DNA of 64,000 nt from an uncultured Saccharospirillaceae bacterium (GTDB taxonomy: Bacteria > Pseudomonadota > Gammaproteobacteria > Pseudomonadales > Oceanobacteraceae): positions 1 through 64,000 of the forward strand of contig CANNFT010000017.1 in assembly GCA_947503895.1 (NCBI GenBank). The letters are read 5' to 3'. The notes under the pieces were generated by a model that saw only the letters and a program-made list of their open reading frames with translations, did no database searches and was not told the DNA's origin. The position numbers and the translations under genes are program-made. Shown piece after piece: positions 46,665-55,267 of this stretch. The number at the start of each line of letters is the position of its first letter. Within the stretch, counting starts at the first letter, position 1.

Positions 46665-47561
46665 TTAATATTGTTCTTTACTTTTTTTTCTGGCGATCAA
46701 TCTCTCTCGGTTTTCTAACCATTTTCGCTCTTCTTCCATTGCCTCTTTACGTTTTGCTATGGCTCTAGCCCGTCGTGCTTCAAGGCTGCATTCGAAAAGC
46801 TTTTGATCAACTTTTTTTTGCAATACCGTTTCCTGACTTTTCTTTCGATTGATTTCTTTCCTTTTATAACTGCGCGTTTCATGAACGTGACTTTCCTGTC
46901 GTTTTTCGATTAATTTTCCAATGTTCTGCATCCGCTTTACTTCATTGGCCTTTAGACTTTGTATGAATTCCGCTTTCCTATCCATGATTCTTTTCTGTGC
47001 GAATGCCTGGATCTTCGCTTGCCGCTCTGACTCAATTTCGGCTTGTTTTTTTAGCTTATTAAGCTGTTTTAGCTTGGTTTCTTTTACAATCCTTTGCCGC
47101 CTCTCATTTTGCTTTTCATTCAGCTTCCGTTTTGATACCCGATCCAGTAATGCCTTCTTGTTATTAGCTTCACGTTGTTGCGATCGCCACTTCTCTATAT
47201 TTGATTTTTCCAATTTTTTTTTGATTGCTTGCTGACGAATTTCATCCTCTTTATTTCGAGTTCGCTCTTTTATTCTGGATTGCTTTGTATGCACAGGAAC
47301 GTAAAAGCGTTTATTTTCTCGTTCATTCTTCGATTGATTCAGCGAGTTTGCTGAAGTTAAAGACTTAACTTTGTTTTCTAGCTGAATTCTTTCGCGTACT
47401 AACGCCTTAAGTTCTTCTGGCACTTCGGGAATCGACAATAAATCTGTCAACTCTCTTTGCTTGACGCTTTTTGAATGCACCTCTTTAAGTGTGGGCGACT
47501 CGGATTGGTCACTACCGAAACCGTGCTCCAGTGTTTCCCAATCTAAATAGTTATCGCTCAT
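46665..47561 (-). CDS. Basic coiled-coil protein
   Basis: 298 residues, of which about 60-298 are almost wholly Lys, Arg, Glu, Gln and Ala with no hydrophobic core, predicted as one long helix (KKLEKSNIEKWRSQQREANN...). Very basic overall. The start overlaps the previous gene's stop by four bases (ATGA). It may bind nucleic acid, membrane surface or acidic partners, or act as a length ruler or tether. The family is not recognised. Confidence 0.75.
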   Translation of the reverse strand: MSDNYLDWETLEHGFGSDQSESPTLKEVHSKSVKQRELTDLLSIPEVPEELKALVRERIQLENKVKSLTSANSLNQSKNERENKRFYVPVHTKQSRIKERTRNKEDEIRQQAIKKKLEKSNIEKWRSQQREANNKKALLDRVSKRKLNEKQNERRQRIVKETKLKQLNKLKKQAEIESERQAKIQAFAQKRIMDRKAEFIQSLKANEVKRMQNIGKLIEKRQESHVHETRSYKRKEINRKKSQETVLQKKVDQKLFECSLEARRARAIAKRKEAMEEERKWLENRERLIARKKSKEQY

Positions 47562-48115
47562 GAATTAGCGTCTTTCTCTGCTTGCTTTCGTTCTAGTACT
47601 CCGCGAATTCGATCTTCCAGCACGGCCGGCGAAGGCACCGGTACTATTTTGGTCCGCATTAAACTAGAGCCTTCTGCACTGTATTGATATTTAGAACTGT
47701 ATTGGGAGCTAACCGATGTCGCTCTAACCGTTGCGCCGATGGCTCCTTTGAATATCCCTGCTCCAGTGGTCAGATTAAAATTGCTTGTCTTGCGGCTATA
47801 GGTTTGACTGGTGGTGATGGTGATGGATACTTTTATTTCAACTTGTGTATCTACAAACTGATAAAAAGTAGGTGTAAACCCAAGTTCTAATAACGATAGT
47901 TTTTCACCATCAAACGTGACATACGCTTCACGCGTTTCCACACTGGTATCGCCATTTTCATCAACGGTCTCGACCTCAAATTCACCACTCATCATTTGCG
48001 CAAGACGAATACCGACTTCATCTAAAGCATATTGTGCTTCGGCAATGGCAAGGCCCATACCTTGAATCATTTGTCCAAACGGTACATCCGTTAGTTCTTT
48101 ACCTACCTGTGACAT
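47558..48115 (-). CDS. Shared-module protein D
   Basis: 185 residues. Module: VPFGQMIQGMGLAIAEAQYALDE (about 7-29), LLELGFTPTFYQFVDTQVEIKVSITI (about 74-99), SSQYSSKYQYSAEGSSLMRTKIVPVPSP, and a C-terminal helix. Very close to the next paralog (48128-48658). A ribosome site (AAGGTG) precedes the ATG. No signal peptide or membrane helix. The layout recalls DUF2589-type proteins, but this is only a visual resemblance. The stop overlaps the next gene. Confidence 0.8.
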   Translation of the reverse strand: MSQVGKELTDVPFGQMIQGMGLAIAEAQYALDEVGIRLAQMMSGEFEVETVDENGDTSVETREAYVTFDGEKLSLLELGFTPTFYQFVDTQVEIKVSITITTSQTYSRKTSNFNLTTGAGIFKGAIGATVRATSVSSQYSSKYQYSAEGSSLMRTKIVPVPSPAVLEDRIRGVLERKQAEKDANS

Positions 48116-48127
48116 ATGCGCACCTTA

Positions 48128-48658
48128 TTATTCTTCGTTAGCTTCCATTAATGCGGTAATTCTATCTTCTAATATACTGGGCGGTGGTACAGGAACCAGT
48201 TTCGTTCTTAATAGGCTCGACCCCTCGGAACTGTAGCTGTATTTGCTACTGTACGTTGCGTCGACAGGCGTGGTAGAAATCGATATACCATTTCTATTCC
48301 AGCGGAACCGTGTTTCCTTTCCTTTAGTTTTGCGCTCTTGTGCATTTTCAAATTTAACCGTGATCGCCATCTTTACTTCAATTAAGGTATCAACAAATTG
48401 ATAAAAGGTAGGTGTAAAACCCAGTTCAATCATGGACAATTTTTCAGGATCACCTTGGTCATCTTTTCCAAAGTACACTCGCGTATCCACTTCTGACGCA
48501 TTACCATCGTCATCGGTTTCGCGCATTTTCCCGCTCATCATTTCGGCTACACGTAAACTCGATTCATCTAAAGCCACTTGCGACTCAGCAATCGCGGTCG
48601 CCATTTTTTGAATCATCGCCCCCATTGGAACATTTAATAAATCTCGCCCGACTGACAT
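48128..48658 (-). CDS. Shared-module protein C
   Basis: 176 residues. Module: VPMGAMIQKMATAIAESQVALDE, IELGFTPTFYQFVDTLIEVKMAITV, ATYSSKYSYSSEGSSLLRTKLVPVPPP, LEDRITALMEANEE. Its C-terminal helix and the SMIELGFTP motif are nearly the same as in protein D, so the pair is a recent duplication. The loop between the two halves (DDDGNASEVDTRVYF) is acidic. Soluble, function unknown. Confidence 0.8.
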   Translation of the reverse strand: MSVGRDLLNVPMGAMIQKMATAIAESQVALDESSLRVAEMMSGKMRETDDDGNASEVDTRVYFGKDDQGDPEKLSMIELGFTPTFYQFVDTLIEVKMAITVKFENAQERKTKGKETRFRWNRNGISISTTPVDATYSSKYSYSSEGSSLLRTKLVPVPPPSILEDRITALMEANEE

Positions 48659-48721
48659 ATGACTTCCTTCATTTTTATTAAATTAGAGTGTTACCGACCG
48701 GCTTTGATCACCATTAGTCCA

Positions 48722-49219
48722 TTAACCATCATCCACCGATATAGCCTCTTTTTCTCGCACGGTATTTAAGTACTGGTTAAAGATCGTCGGTGGGGGAATC
48801 GCAACAAATCGCGCAGTGATTGCGCTTGAGGCAGAGGCGTCGTAGGAATACTTGGAGCTGTATGAAGCACTGACAGAGGCTGCAACCATCACAAATGAAA
48901 CTGGGACACTCACAGAGACACTGGCGCTAACGGATGCCTCACGGGACATCGACATCGAAAGCGATATGCGCAAATCTACCGTCGCTTCGCTGATATGGTA
49001 GAAGCTCGGTGTAAACCCTAACTCTAACAGTGAACGCTTTTTATCATCTCCACTAAACTCAACCCCGTAATTCTCCTTGTCCCCCATTTTTTGCGCTAGA
49101 CTAATGGCATTTTCATCCATAGCCTGCTGTGCGCTTGCTATGGCCAGCCCCATTTTTTCAAGCATCTGTGGTAACGGAACGCTTGAAACATCGGCCATAA
49201 ATTGGCTGCCATTGCTCAT
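48722..49219 (-). CDS. Shared-module protein B
   Basis: 165 residues, the smallest paralog and close to the bare module: VPLPQMLEKMGLAIASAQQAMDENA, LLELGFTPSFYHISEATVDLRISLSM, ASYSSKYSYDASASSAITARFVAIPPP, then a short helix. The middle is unusually rich in Ser, Val and Ala (SREASVSASVSVSVPVSF), as alternating beta strands. The start overlaps the upstream stop by four bases. Confidence 0.8.
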   Translation of the reverse strand: MSNGSQFMADVSSVPLPQMLEKMGLAIASAQQAMDENAISLAQKMGDKENYGVEFSGDDKKRSLLELGFTPSFYHISEATVDLRISLSMSMSREASVSASVSVSVPVSFVMVAASVSASYSSKYSYDASASSAITARFVAIPPPTIFNQYLNTVREKEAISVDDG

Positions 49220-49863
49220 GAGTCGTTCGTTCCGCTACTTTGATCTGAGGCTTCTATGGTGCCACCCATGGCTGCATGGGTTTGTAACGCCTGAATAAAT
49301 GTCTGCGGTGGCGGTATAGATTTCATTGTCGTTCTAATTTTTGAAGTTGCGGACATATCAAATCCATATTTATGATGAATATCTAAACTGATCGTCCCTC
49401 CATAGGCTGCCGGTATATTTTTAGGGGCCTTTTTAGTATTCCCATTGGTAGCACTACCGGCTCCGTTATTACCACCCGACCCGCTGTTACTGCCCGACCC
49501 CCCTTGGCTTGCACCGTTACCACCTTGAGCATCGTCACCTATTCCGACGGTCAATCCAAAGTCCACTCCAGACTCGACCTTGACAGAGATGGTGACATTA
49601 AACTCCATATCGGTTTCTGTGAAATGATAAAAGCTAGGTGTAAAGCCAAGCTCCAATAGTGACCGATCAACAACGCTGCCATCATCGTTTTTAAAGGCGA
49701 CCTTGGTTTCCGATAATAATGTAGCCGCCCTCACGGCACTGGCATCTAGCTCGTATTGCGCTGCAGCAATGGCTTTAGCTGTATTTTCAATTAACTTTGG
49801 AATAGGCACGTCCATCAATGCCTGTCCTGGAGTCATTTTTGCAACATCGTTATCCCAAGTCAT
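49216..49863 (-). CDS. Shared-module protein A with Gly/Ser/Asn-rich linker
   Basis: 215 residues. Module: VPIPKLIENTAKAIAAAQYELDASA, LLELGFTPSFYHFTETDMEFNVTISV, then a flexible Gly/Ser/Asn run of about 35 residues (about 117-150), then LDIHHKYGFDMSATSKIRTTMKSIPPP. The inserted linker separates the two beta halves. Its stop overlaps the start of protein B by four bases. Soluble, no export signal. Confidence 0.8.
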   Translation of the reverse strand: MTWDNDVAKMTPGQALMDVPIPKLIENTAKAIAAAQYELDASAVRAATLLSETKVAFKNDDGSVVDRSLLELGFTPSFYHFTETDMEFNVTISVKVESGVDFGLTVGIGDDAQGGNGASQGGSGSNSGSGGNNGAGSATNGNTKKAPKNIPAAYGGTISLDIHHKYGFDMSATSKIRTTMKSIPPPQTFIQALQTHAAMGGTIEASDQSSGTNDS

Positions 49864-49914
49864 TCAATATTCCTTCTTTTGTACGATTCTTGTGTTAAAC
49901 AAATGTATATCGGT

Positions 49915-50430
49915 TTAACCTGTTTTCGACTCTTTACGAACCGTGAAATAGTGATGCCTTTTTTGCTCTTGGAGAATACGGCCCACATCCATATGCAATG
50001 CCGAAGATGCCCAATTCTTTAATTTGGGTAACAGTGGCATATCCAAATTAATGGCTGTCGCGATACTTTGCGCGCAGTCCGCAAACGTAAGCGCCTGATC
50101 TTTTATACCTTTCTTTAAATAAATAAAGGCGAGACGCTGGTGTAAGTAAGCCAGATCCTTCTTTGCGATGTCGCTTTCTGGTGGGTTTTCTTCGTAATGT
50201 TTAATCGCCTCAATACAATAGCTTTCAACTTGATCATATTGCTCTAGTTGCTCCATAGACTCTAATGCACACTCAGAGTAATGCCTCATGATGATTGAAT
50301 GTGCATTCTGCTGTCTTGCGTGTTGGAGCGCTTCGCGGTATAACGCTAACGCTTTTTTATGCTGGCCAATAATGGCTTTGCTTTTTGCAGCTTTTGCCAA
50401 ATCCATATGAGAATCTAGAATATCAGCCAT
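49915..50430 (-). CDS. TPR protein of the novel cluster
   Basis: 171 residues from the ATG at 50430 (GAGG site, 6 bases), two bases after the upstream stop. Three helical TPR-like repeats: AIIGQHKKALALYREALQHARQ, YDQVESYCIEAIKHYEE and LAFIYLKKGIKDQALTFADCAQ. It probably acts as an adaptor or chaperone for the structural proteins that follow. No signal peptide. Confidence 0.78.
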   Translation of the reverse strand: MADILDSHMDLAKAAKSKAIIGQHKKALALYREALQHARQQNAHSIIMRHYSECALESMEQLEQYDQVESYCIEAIKHYEENPPESDIAKKDLAYLHQRLAFIYLKKGIKDQALTFADCAQSIATAINLDMPLLPKLKNWASSALHMDVGRILQEQKRHHYFTVRKESKTG

Positions 50431-50432
50431 GA

Positions 50433-51575
50433 TCAACCTCGCTTCTTCAAATTAATTTGACCACTTATTTTTGCAAATTCGTGTTGCGCCCACCGAACCT
50501 GATTATAATTAAATGGCCCCTCTATGCGTTTTTGCTTTCCCTTTAAAATGGGTATGATGACTGACGACCGTATAGCGAGAATATGCTCAAGTATATAGCG
50601 AGCCGCCTGTTCTTCACCTAACGTAATGACTTCCACATCAAATGTTAAACTGGACACAAGCTCAGCATTCGCTTCACAATCTAAATCCGCTAATGTAGAC
50701 AGTATGGCTTGCGTCTCGCCCAATGATTTTTGTTTTGCCACGACCACGGGTGCGCTGGCTATTACCCGTTCAACAATTCTTTCTGGTATGAATAATTCTT
50801 TGACTAAGTATTGCTTTATGGCGCTCACGGAAGTGGGATCAATATGATTTAGCAAAATGTCATAGCGCTGATAATCTTGATTTAGGAGCTGACACGGAAT
50901 TTTATTTTCTTGTGCCATTTGCCAAGTGTCTTTTGCTTGCTGATACGATACACGGGAAATTGAGTATGTCTTACTTCCTCGGTGTTCGTTTTGACTGCGA
51001 TAAGTCAAGGCCAGCTGAGTAGCGTGATGTTCAATAACCTGTTGCGCATTGTATATTTCGGCTTTTAAAACAAGATCATAATGGGCGTCTGTTGGCCGAG
51101 AAATATCCGCTGCAACATTGAATTTCTCAAAACGAGACTTTAAGCGATTAGCTGTGGTGAACGAAATATTTCCCAAGAGCACGGTTGGCGTTTTCAATAC
51201 TACCTGTACGGCACCCGCCACATCTAACCCGGTGACTCTAACAATCTCTGCCAACACATCGTGAATATTTTTAAACGATGGGATACTCAGCGCGAGTTCA
51301 TAACAGCCATCTCCCATGGTCAATTGCGCTTCTTCTCCAGAGGGTAGAACGGCGGTTTCAAGTCCTGAACTTTCTAATAGCTCGGATACCGTTCGAGCCG
51401 TTTCTTCATTGAGTAAATCCGCTAGCACTGCGGGGGCCTGCAAAATACGCCGCGCAATTTCCGGTTCAGGTAACTTGATGGCTTGCTTTAATGCACTAAA
51501 CAATGCTGCGCTGGCTTCACCAATGTCCGTGACGATCACCTGAAAGGTAGGAACGGACGGATGAACATCTGACAT
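50433..51575 (-). CDS. Protein with three ribosomal-L7/L12-C-terminal-like repeats
   Basis: 380 residues from the ATG at 51575 (AAGGA site). Three segments (about 17-77, 96-157 and 238-305) each show the L7/L12 C-terminal pattern: a start strand, I/V-x-x-I/L-(5)-G/K-L/I, A/V-x-x-x-V-x-x-A/T-P, then a helix and a second acidic helix ending in a strand (e.g. ARRILQAPAVLADLLNEETA... LLESSGLETAVL). The L7/L12 fold binds translation factors, but tandem repeats outside the ribosome suggest a different binding role. First gene of the cluster, directly behind its probable promoter. Confidence 0.72.
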   Translation of the reverse strand: MSDVHPSVPTFQVIVTDIGEASAALFSALKQAIKLPEPEIARRILQAPAVLADLLNEETARTVSELLESSGLETAVLPSGEEAQLTMGDGCYELALSIPSFKNIHDVLAEIVRVTGLDVAGAVQVVLKTPTVLLGNISFTTANRLKSRFEKFNVAADISRPTDAHYDLVLKAEIYNAQQVIEHHATQLALTYRSQNEHRGSKTYSISRVSYQQAKDTWQMAQENKIPCQLLNQDYQRYDILLNHIDPTSVSAIKQYLVKELFIPERIVERVIASAPVVVAKQKSLGETQAILSTLADLDCEANAELVSSLTFDVEVITLGEEQAARYILEHILAIRSSVIIPILKGKQKRIEGPFNYNQVRWAQHEFAKISGQINLKKRG

Positions 51576-51941
51576 AGGGTGATCCTTAGGTAACACAACG
51601 TATATGGCCTGTCACGCTAAGTAAGGATTCAATAAAATTCAATTCTCAGATACGCCGACTTGATAAGCCTGACCTGAAAACAGAGAAAATCATTAGTCAA
51701 TGATCGTCCTGCAATCCATTCACCCTCAGTATCGTCCAGATGAAATACGTCATTGCATTAGACGAGTTAATAAATAGAGGGAAGATGAGACTACATTTTT
51801 AAAATGTAGAATAGGCATTGTCGTCATAGGGCGTTAGAAAATTAAAGGGGGAGTAGCCTTGCCCTATTTATTCAAAATAGACACCTATCGCTACTGTTGA
51901 TTAGTCTATCAATAGCGTTGTTAAAATAAAGACGGATCAAT
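51576..51941. other. Promoter region of the novel cluster
   Basis: About 365 bases between two minus-strand genes. It holds a perfect AT-rich palindrome at 51791-51809 and no gene. I could not identify a convincing sigma-70 promoter. Confidence 0.45.
51791..51809. promoter_or_regulatory. AT-rich palindrome upstream of the cluster
   Basis: CTACATTTTTAAAATGTAG is a 9-base perfect inverted repeat around a single T, 216 bases upstream of the first cluster gene. Candidate operator, or a terminator-like structure for the gene at 51942 (on minus it is followed by TCTCATCTT, no U run). Confidence 0.45.
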
Positions 51942-52292
51942 TCACCTGAGGCGCTTTGTATGAACAACTTTATCTCCAAACAACGCTGACCGATTTATCC
52001 AAGCAAAAGGTATTGTTATAATCGTAAAAATACTGATCAACCCAACAACCATTGGCAAAAAGGCCCACTCATCCCAATATTCCAGTAGCATATACATAGT
52101 CACACATAACGTAATAACATAGGTGTAACCCAATTTTAGTTGGGAAATATCATCCGACTCACTGCTTTCAATTAAATTTGTGTGACAAAAAGGGCATAAA
52201 AACCCCTGCTTAAGCCCTAATTTATAGCCATCCTGTGCATCATTAAGAGAAAAATTTTTAGTACAACTGCCACACAAATAGAATCTAGCCAA
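51942..52292 (-). CDS. Small zinc-ribbon membrane protein
   Basis: 116 residues. The N-terminal part has a CxxC-(~20)-CPFC zinc-ribbon (Cys at about 7, 10, 33, 36). Two hydrophobic helices follow (about 57-75 and 78-97), then a short basic tail. Probably an inner-membrane protein with a cytoplasmic zinc finger. The family is not recognised. It lies upstream of the novel cluster on the same strand; co-transcription is uncertain because of the 366-base gap. Confidence 0.65.
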   Translation of the reverse strand: MARFYLCGSCTKNFSLNDAQDGYKLGLKQGFLCPFCHTNLIESSESDDISQLKLGYTYVITLCVTMYMLLEYWDEWAFLPMVVGLISIFTIITIPFAWINRSALFGDKVVHTKRLR

Positions 52293-52454
52293 TTACAAAA
52301 ACCTCTAAAGTCAATATTGCAGATCAACATTCTTTTCGATCACGCTGATAGACATAATAATATATCGCTCAGTCCTTTTCTATTTTCGATGGCACTTCGA
52401 CTTCTCAACCACCATCATTCCGTTTAAAGTTCTCATAAGCGTTATAGAAAAGGA

Positions 52455-53345
52455 ATGAACAACATGGCTTCGAACAGCTTGGTATCTTCACAGTGGTTAA
52501 ACCGCCAGCTGCAAGATATGAATGATAATTTGGTTATTTTAGATGCGACGATGGCACCCATTGGTGTGACATTAAATCCGGATGAAAAACACAGGATTCC
52601 CACCGCACAATTTTATGATATAGAGAACCAATTTAGTGACCTTAGCAGTTCACTCCCGCATACGATTCCAACCCAATCGCAATTCGAAGACAACGTCACA
52701 AAACTGGGTATTACTAATAACAGCACGGTGGTGATATACGATGACATCGGTGTCTATTCTGCTGCACGCGCATGGTGGATATTTAAATATTTTGGCCATC
52801 AAGAAGTGTTCGTTCTTGATGGTGGTCTTCCGCTGTGGATGAAACATAGGCATCAAACTCTAACCAGTAGCAGCGCAGCCACGCAGCCTGAACCTGCTTC
52901 ATCCAACACACACTATCGCGCAAATGTGTCTCCACAATGGATCGCCAGCGCATCGGAAGTCTTAACCAAATTCAGTGATCCTAAAGTCATGATCATCGAT
53001 GCTCGCAGCAAAGATCGCTTTGATGGCATTGTACCCGAACCGAGAAAAGGATTGCGCCAAGGACACATACCTAACGCTTTTAATATCCCTTATACGATCT
53101 GCATGAAAGAACATCAGTTACTCAGCAAAGATGAGATGCTCGCAATGTTACGCGAATGCACAGGGCAAACTAACTTACCTCAAGAGACGCCAATGATATT
53201 TAGCTGTGGATCGGGAATCACCGCCTGTATTCCAATGCTGGCTCTTTACCAAGCAGGTTTTACAAATCTCGCCGTTTATGATGGCTCATGGAGTGATTGG
53301 GGGCGTGCGGATTTGGCGGATACCTATCCGTCTGTTTCTTTGTAG
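52455..53345 (+). CDS. sseA: 3-mercaptopyruvate/thiosulfate sulfurtransferase
   Basis: 296 residues with two rhodanese domains (inactive about 8-140, active about 165-290). The active site CGSGITAC (251-258) matches the 3-mercaptopyruvate sulfurtransferase signature CGSG[VI]TAC. It transfers sulfur from 3-mercaptopyruvate to thiol acceptors in the cytoplasm. No signal peptide. Confidence 0.88.
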   Translation: MNNMASNSLVSSQWLNRQLQDMNDNLVILDATMAPIGVTLNPDEKHRIPTAQFYDIENQFSDLSSSLPHTIPTQSQFEDNVTKLGITNNSTVVIYDDIGVYSAARAWWIFKYFGHQEVFVLDGGLPLWMKHRHQTLTSSSAATQPEPASSNTHYRANVSPQWIASASEVLTKFSDPKVMIIDARSKDRFDGIVPEPRKGLRQGHIPNAFNIPYTICMKEHQLLSKDEMLAMLRECTGQTNLPQETPMIFSCGSGITACIPMLALYQAGFTNLAVYDGSWSDWGRADLADTYPSVSL

Positions 53346-53496
53346 CACGTTATGCTGGGCAGTCTTCGCAGCGGACAATCTGTATGAAATAGATTGAATG
53401 CCGAAGACCCCATCGGGCAAACGACAGGACGCCGTGTATTAAGTGACGAGCCCTTTCCAAGAAGACCGACAGAATAGTAAAGGACTGGCTTTTTAA

Positions 53497-54228
53497 TCAA
53501 TTCAAGTATTGATTCATAATCTCTGTGACATTAATCTTTTTCACCCCCTCATTAAAAATCTTCGCCACCTCTGACTGGCTCTTTTTAAAACAGATATAAA
53601 GTTTCTTATCTTCTAATAATGTTCGGTTGAACTGTACGTTATCTTTAAGCGGTTGCAATTGATTGTCTGTTGCAAATAGATAGGCCATGACGTTCTTATC
53701 CACCACTGCTAAATCAATTCGGCCATGTGCGACTTTTAACATATTGTTTTTATCACTGATAACGGTTTGGGCCTTTATTTCGCCGCTGGCCACTTTTTCA
53801 TCAAACTCCTGGGTATTAACATAATCTTGAACCACGCCAATACTGTATGAACTTAAGTCTTTCAAGTGATTCCAAGTGACGGGCTTAGAGACGTTCTCCA
53901 CAAAACCGAGTGGGCCATTTCCCATTGGCTCACTAAATATGAAATTTTTTGCGATATCAGCACTGTAATATTCAGGAAAATAACCGGCATACTTATTATC
54001 TTCAGACTCAGCTAAGTTGACAGCTCGACTCCAAGGGTAAAAGTCAACTTGCAAATCGTACCCCATCGCTTTAAAAGCTGCCTTAGCGACGGCTATTGAG
54101 GCTCCTTGGTCTTTTAAGGTTTTACCCGAATATGGCGGCCAGTCTAATGATGTTAAATAGATCGTTTTGTCTGACCAACTGAATACCGAAAGCATCAACA
54201 ATAGGGCACTGACTAAAAATTTCATCAT
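53497..54228 (-). CDS. Periplasmic solute-binding protein, family 3-like
   Basis: 243 residues from the ATG at 54228, chosen because it gives a clean signal peptide (MMKFLVSALLLMLSVFSWS). The mature start YLTSLDWPPYSGKTLKDQGASIAVAKAAFKAMGY and later PWSRAVNLAE, SYSIGVVQDYV and GRIDLAVVDKNVM match amino-acid-type SBP_bac_3 proteins. No ABC permease lies nearby, so it may be an orphan receptor or sensor. Ligand unknown. Confidence 0.85.
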   Translation of the reverse strand: MMKFLVSALLLMLSVFSWSDKTIYLTSLDWPPYSGKTLKDQGASIAVAKAAFKAMGYDLQVDFYPWSRAVNLAESEDNKYAGYFPEYYSADIAKNFIFSEPMGNGPLGFVENVSKPVTWNHLKDLSSYSIGVVQDYVNTQEFDEKVASGEIKAQTVISDKNNMLKVAHGRIDLAVVDKNVMAYLFATDNQLQPLKDNVQFNRTLLEDKKLYICFKKSQSEVAKIFNEGVKKINVTEIMNQYLN

Positions 54229-54513
54229 ATATTCACTCGCATATATTCTCAAAGGAGACTGACCTGAATCATTTGCAATCATGCAACAGAATGAAGTCGC
54301 ATCTATCTTAATCAATCTAGCTGATCGTGCTTGAATCAACCGCCCCCCTTCACTGCATAATGCGAATATCTTTTTAAAAAGGTTTTTCTTATACAGCGCA
54401 GGAATAATACTGGCAACTAGCCATTCAATATGGCCATAGAAGTCGCATGAAGAAGAGAGAAATGAACACTAGGGAAATGAAAACATGGGAATGACCGCCA
54501 CCAAACCGTTAAA

Positions 54514-54545
54514 CGAGCAGGATGCTATCTACCACATCCTGCTCG
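54514..54545 (-). terminator. Terminator of the urease operon
   Basis: CGAGCAGGATG (54514-54524) pairs perfectly over 11 bases with CATCCTGCTCG (54535-54545). On the minus strand it is followed by TTTAACGG. It lies just past the hupE stop. Confidence 0.68.
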
Positions 54546-54581
54546 GTTATTGGTGTTAAATCAGTCGGTGAATGAGTGCCA

Positions 54582-55217
54582 TTATAGCAATGAGAAACAA
54601 AGAACGCCCAAGCCCAATACTAATTCAATCTTAGATGACAGGTAGCGTTGAGCGACAGCTTGAGTTGCCAATATCAAGGCTAAGGTGGCAGCAGAAAATC
54701 CAAAGGCAAAACTGGCCATTGATGCAAACGCAGGAATTTCAACACCGTGTGCCGTACCATGAAAGACCGCAAATAACAGCATACCGCCAAGCGTCATATT
54801 CAGACTGATGTCCTTTAACGGGCCTTGAATTTTTGATAATCGTGGATGACGTTCTTGATTACTCGATTCAGACATCTGCGATTTTATGATTAATCCAACC
54901 GCCGCCAACACGACTGAACTCAATATAAGCTGTTCCGTCATCGCTACCGCTCCCGAATGAACTGACCAAGCAAATCCCATGAGCATGAAAATGGCAAAGC
55001 CAAAGGCAATAGCCGCTCGATTTTTTGCTGTAAAGCGAGCCGAAAGTATACCGACTGTCATGATGGCCAATAGATGATCTAAACCTAACAACGGGTGCAA
55101 TAAACCCGATACAAACCCGCTTTGCATGAGCGAAACACCAAAGAAACCCTCTGCGCCAGTATGTGCCCAGACGGAGGCAGGTAAAAATAAAAACAAACAA
55201 ACACTTAAAAACTTCAT
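54582..55217 (-). CDS. hupE: HupE/UreJ-family nickel permease
   Basis: 211 residues with a signal-like first helix ending VWA-HTG and about six membrane helices. The family metal motif HPLLGLDHLLAIM is present, together with FHGTAHGVEIP. It is the last gene of the urease operon and probably supplies nickel for the urease active site. Confidence 0.93.
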   Translation of the reverse strand: MKFLSVCLFLFLPASVWAHTGAEGFFGVSLMQSGFVSGLLHPLLGLDHLLAIMTVGILSARFTAKNRAAIAFGFAIFMLMGFAWSVHSGAVAMTEQLILSSVVLAAVGLIIKSQMSESSNQERHPRLSKIQGPLKDISLNMTLGGMLLFAVFHGTAHGVEIPAFASMASFAFGFSAATLALILATQAVAQRYLSSKIELVLGLGVLCFSLL

Positions 55218-55267
55218 AATAACTCCAGATTAATTACGCACCATTGACGAATGATGACAGATCTTTT

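Noticed and set aside
40946..51575. Prophage, tailocin or type VI secretion locus
   Set aside because: No terminase, portal, sheath, tube, baseplate, integrase, TssB/C, ClpV or VgrG-like protein is visible among the twelve genes.
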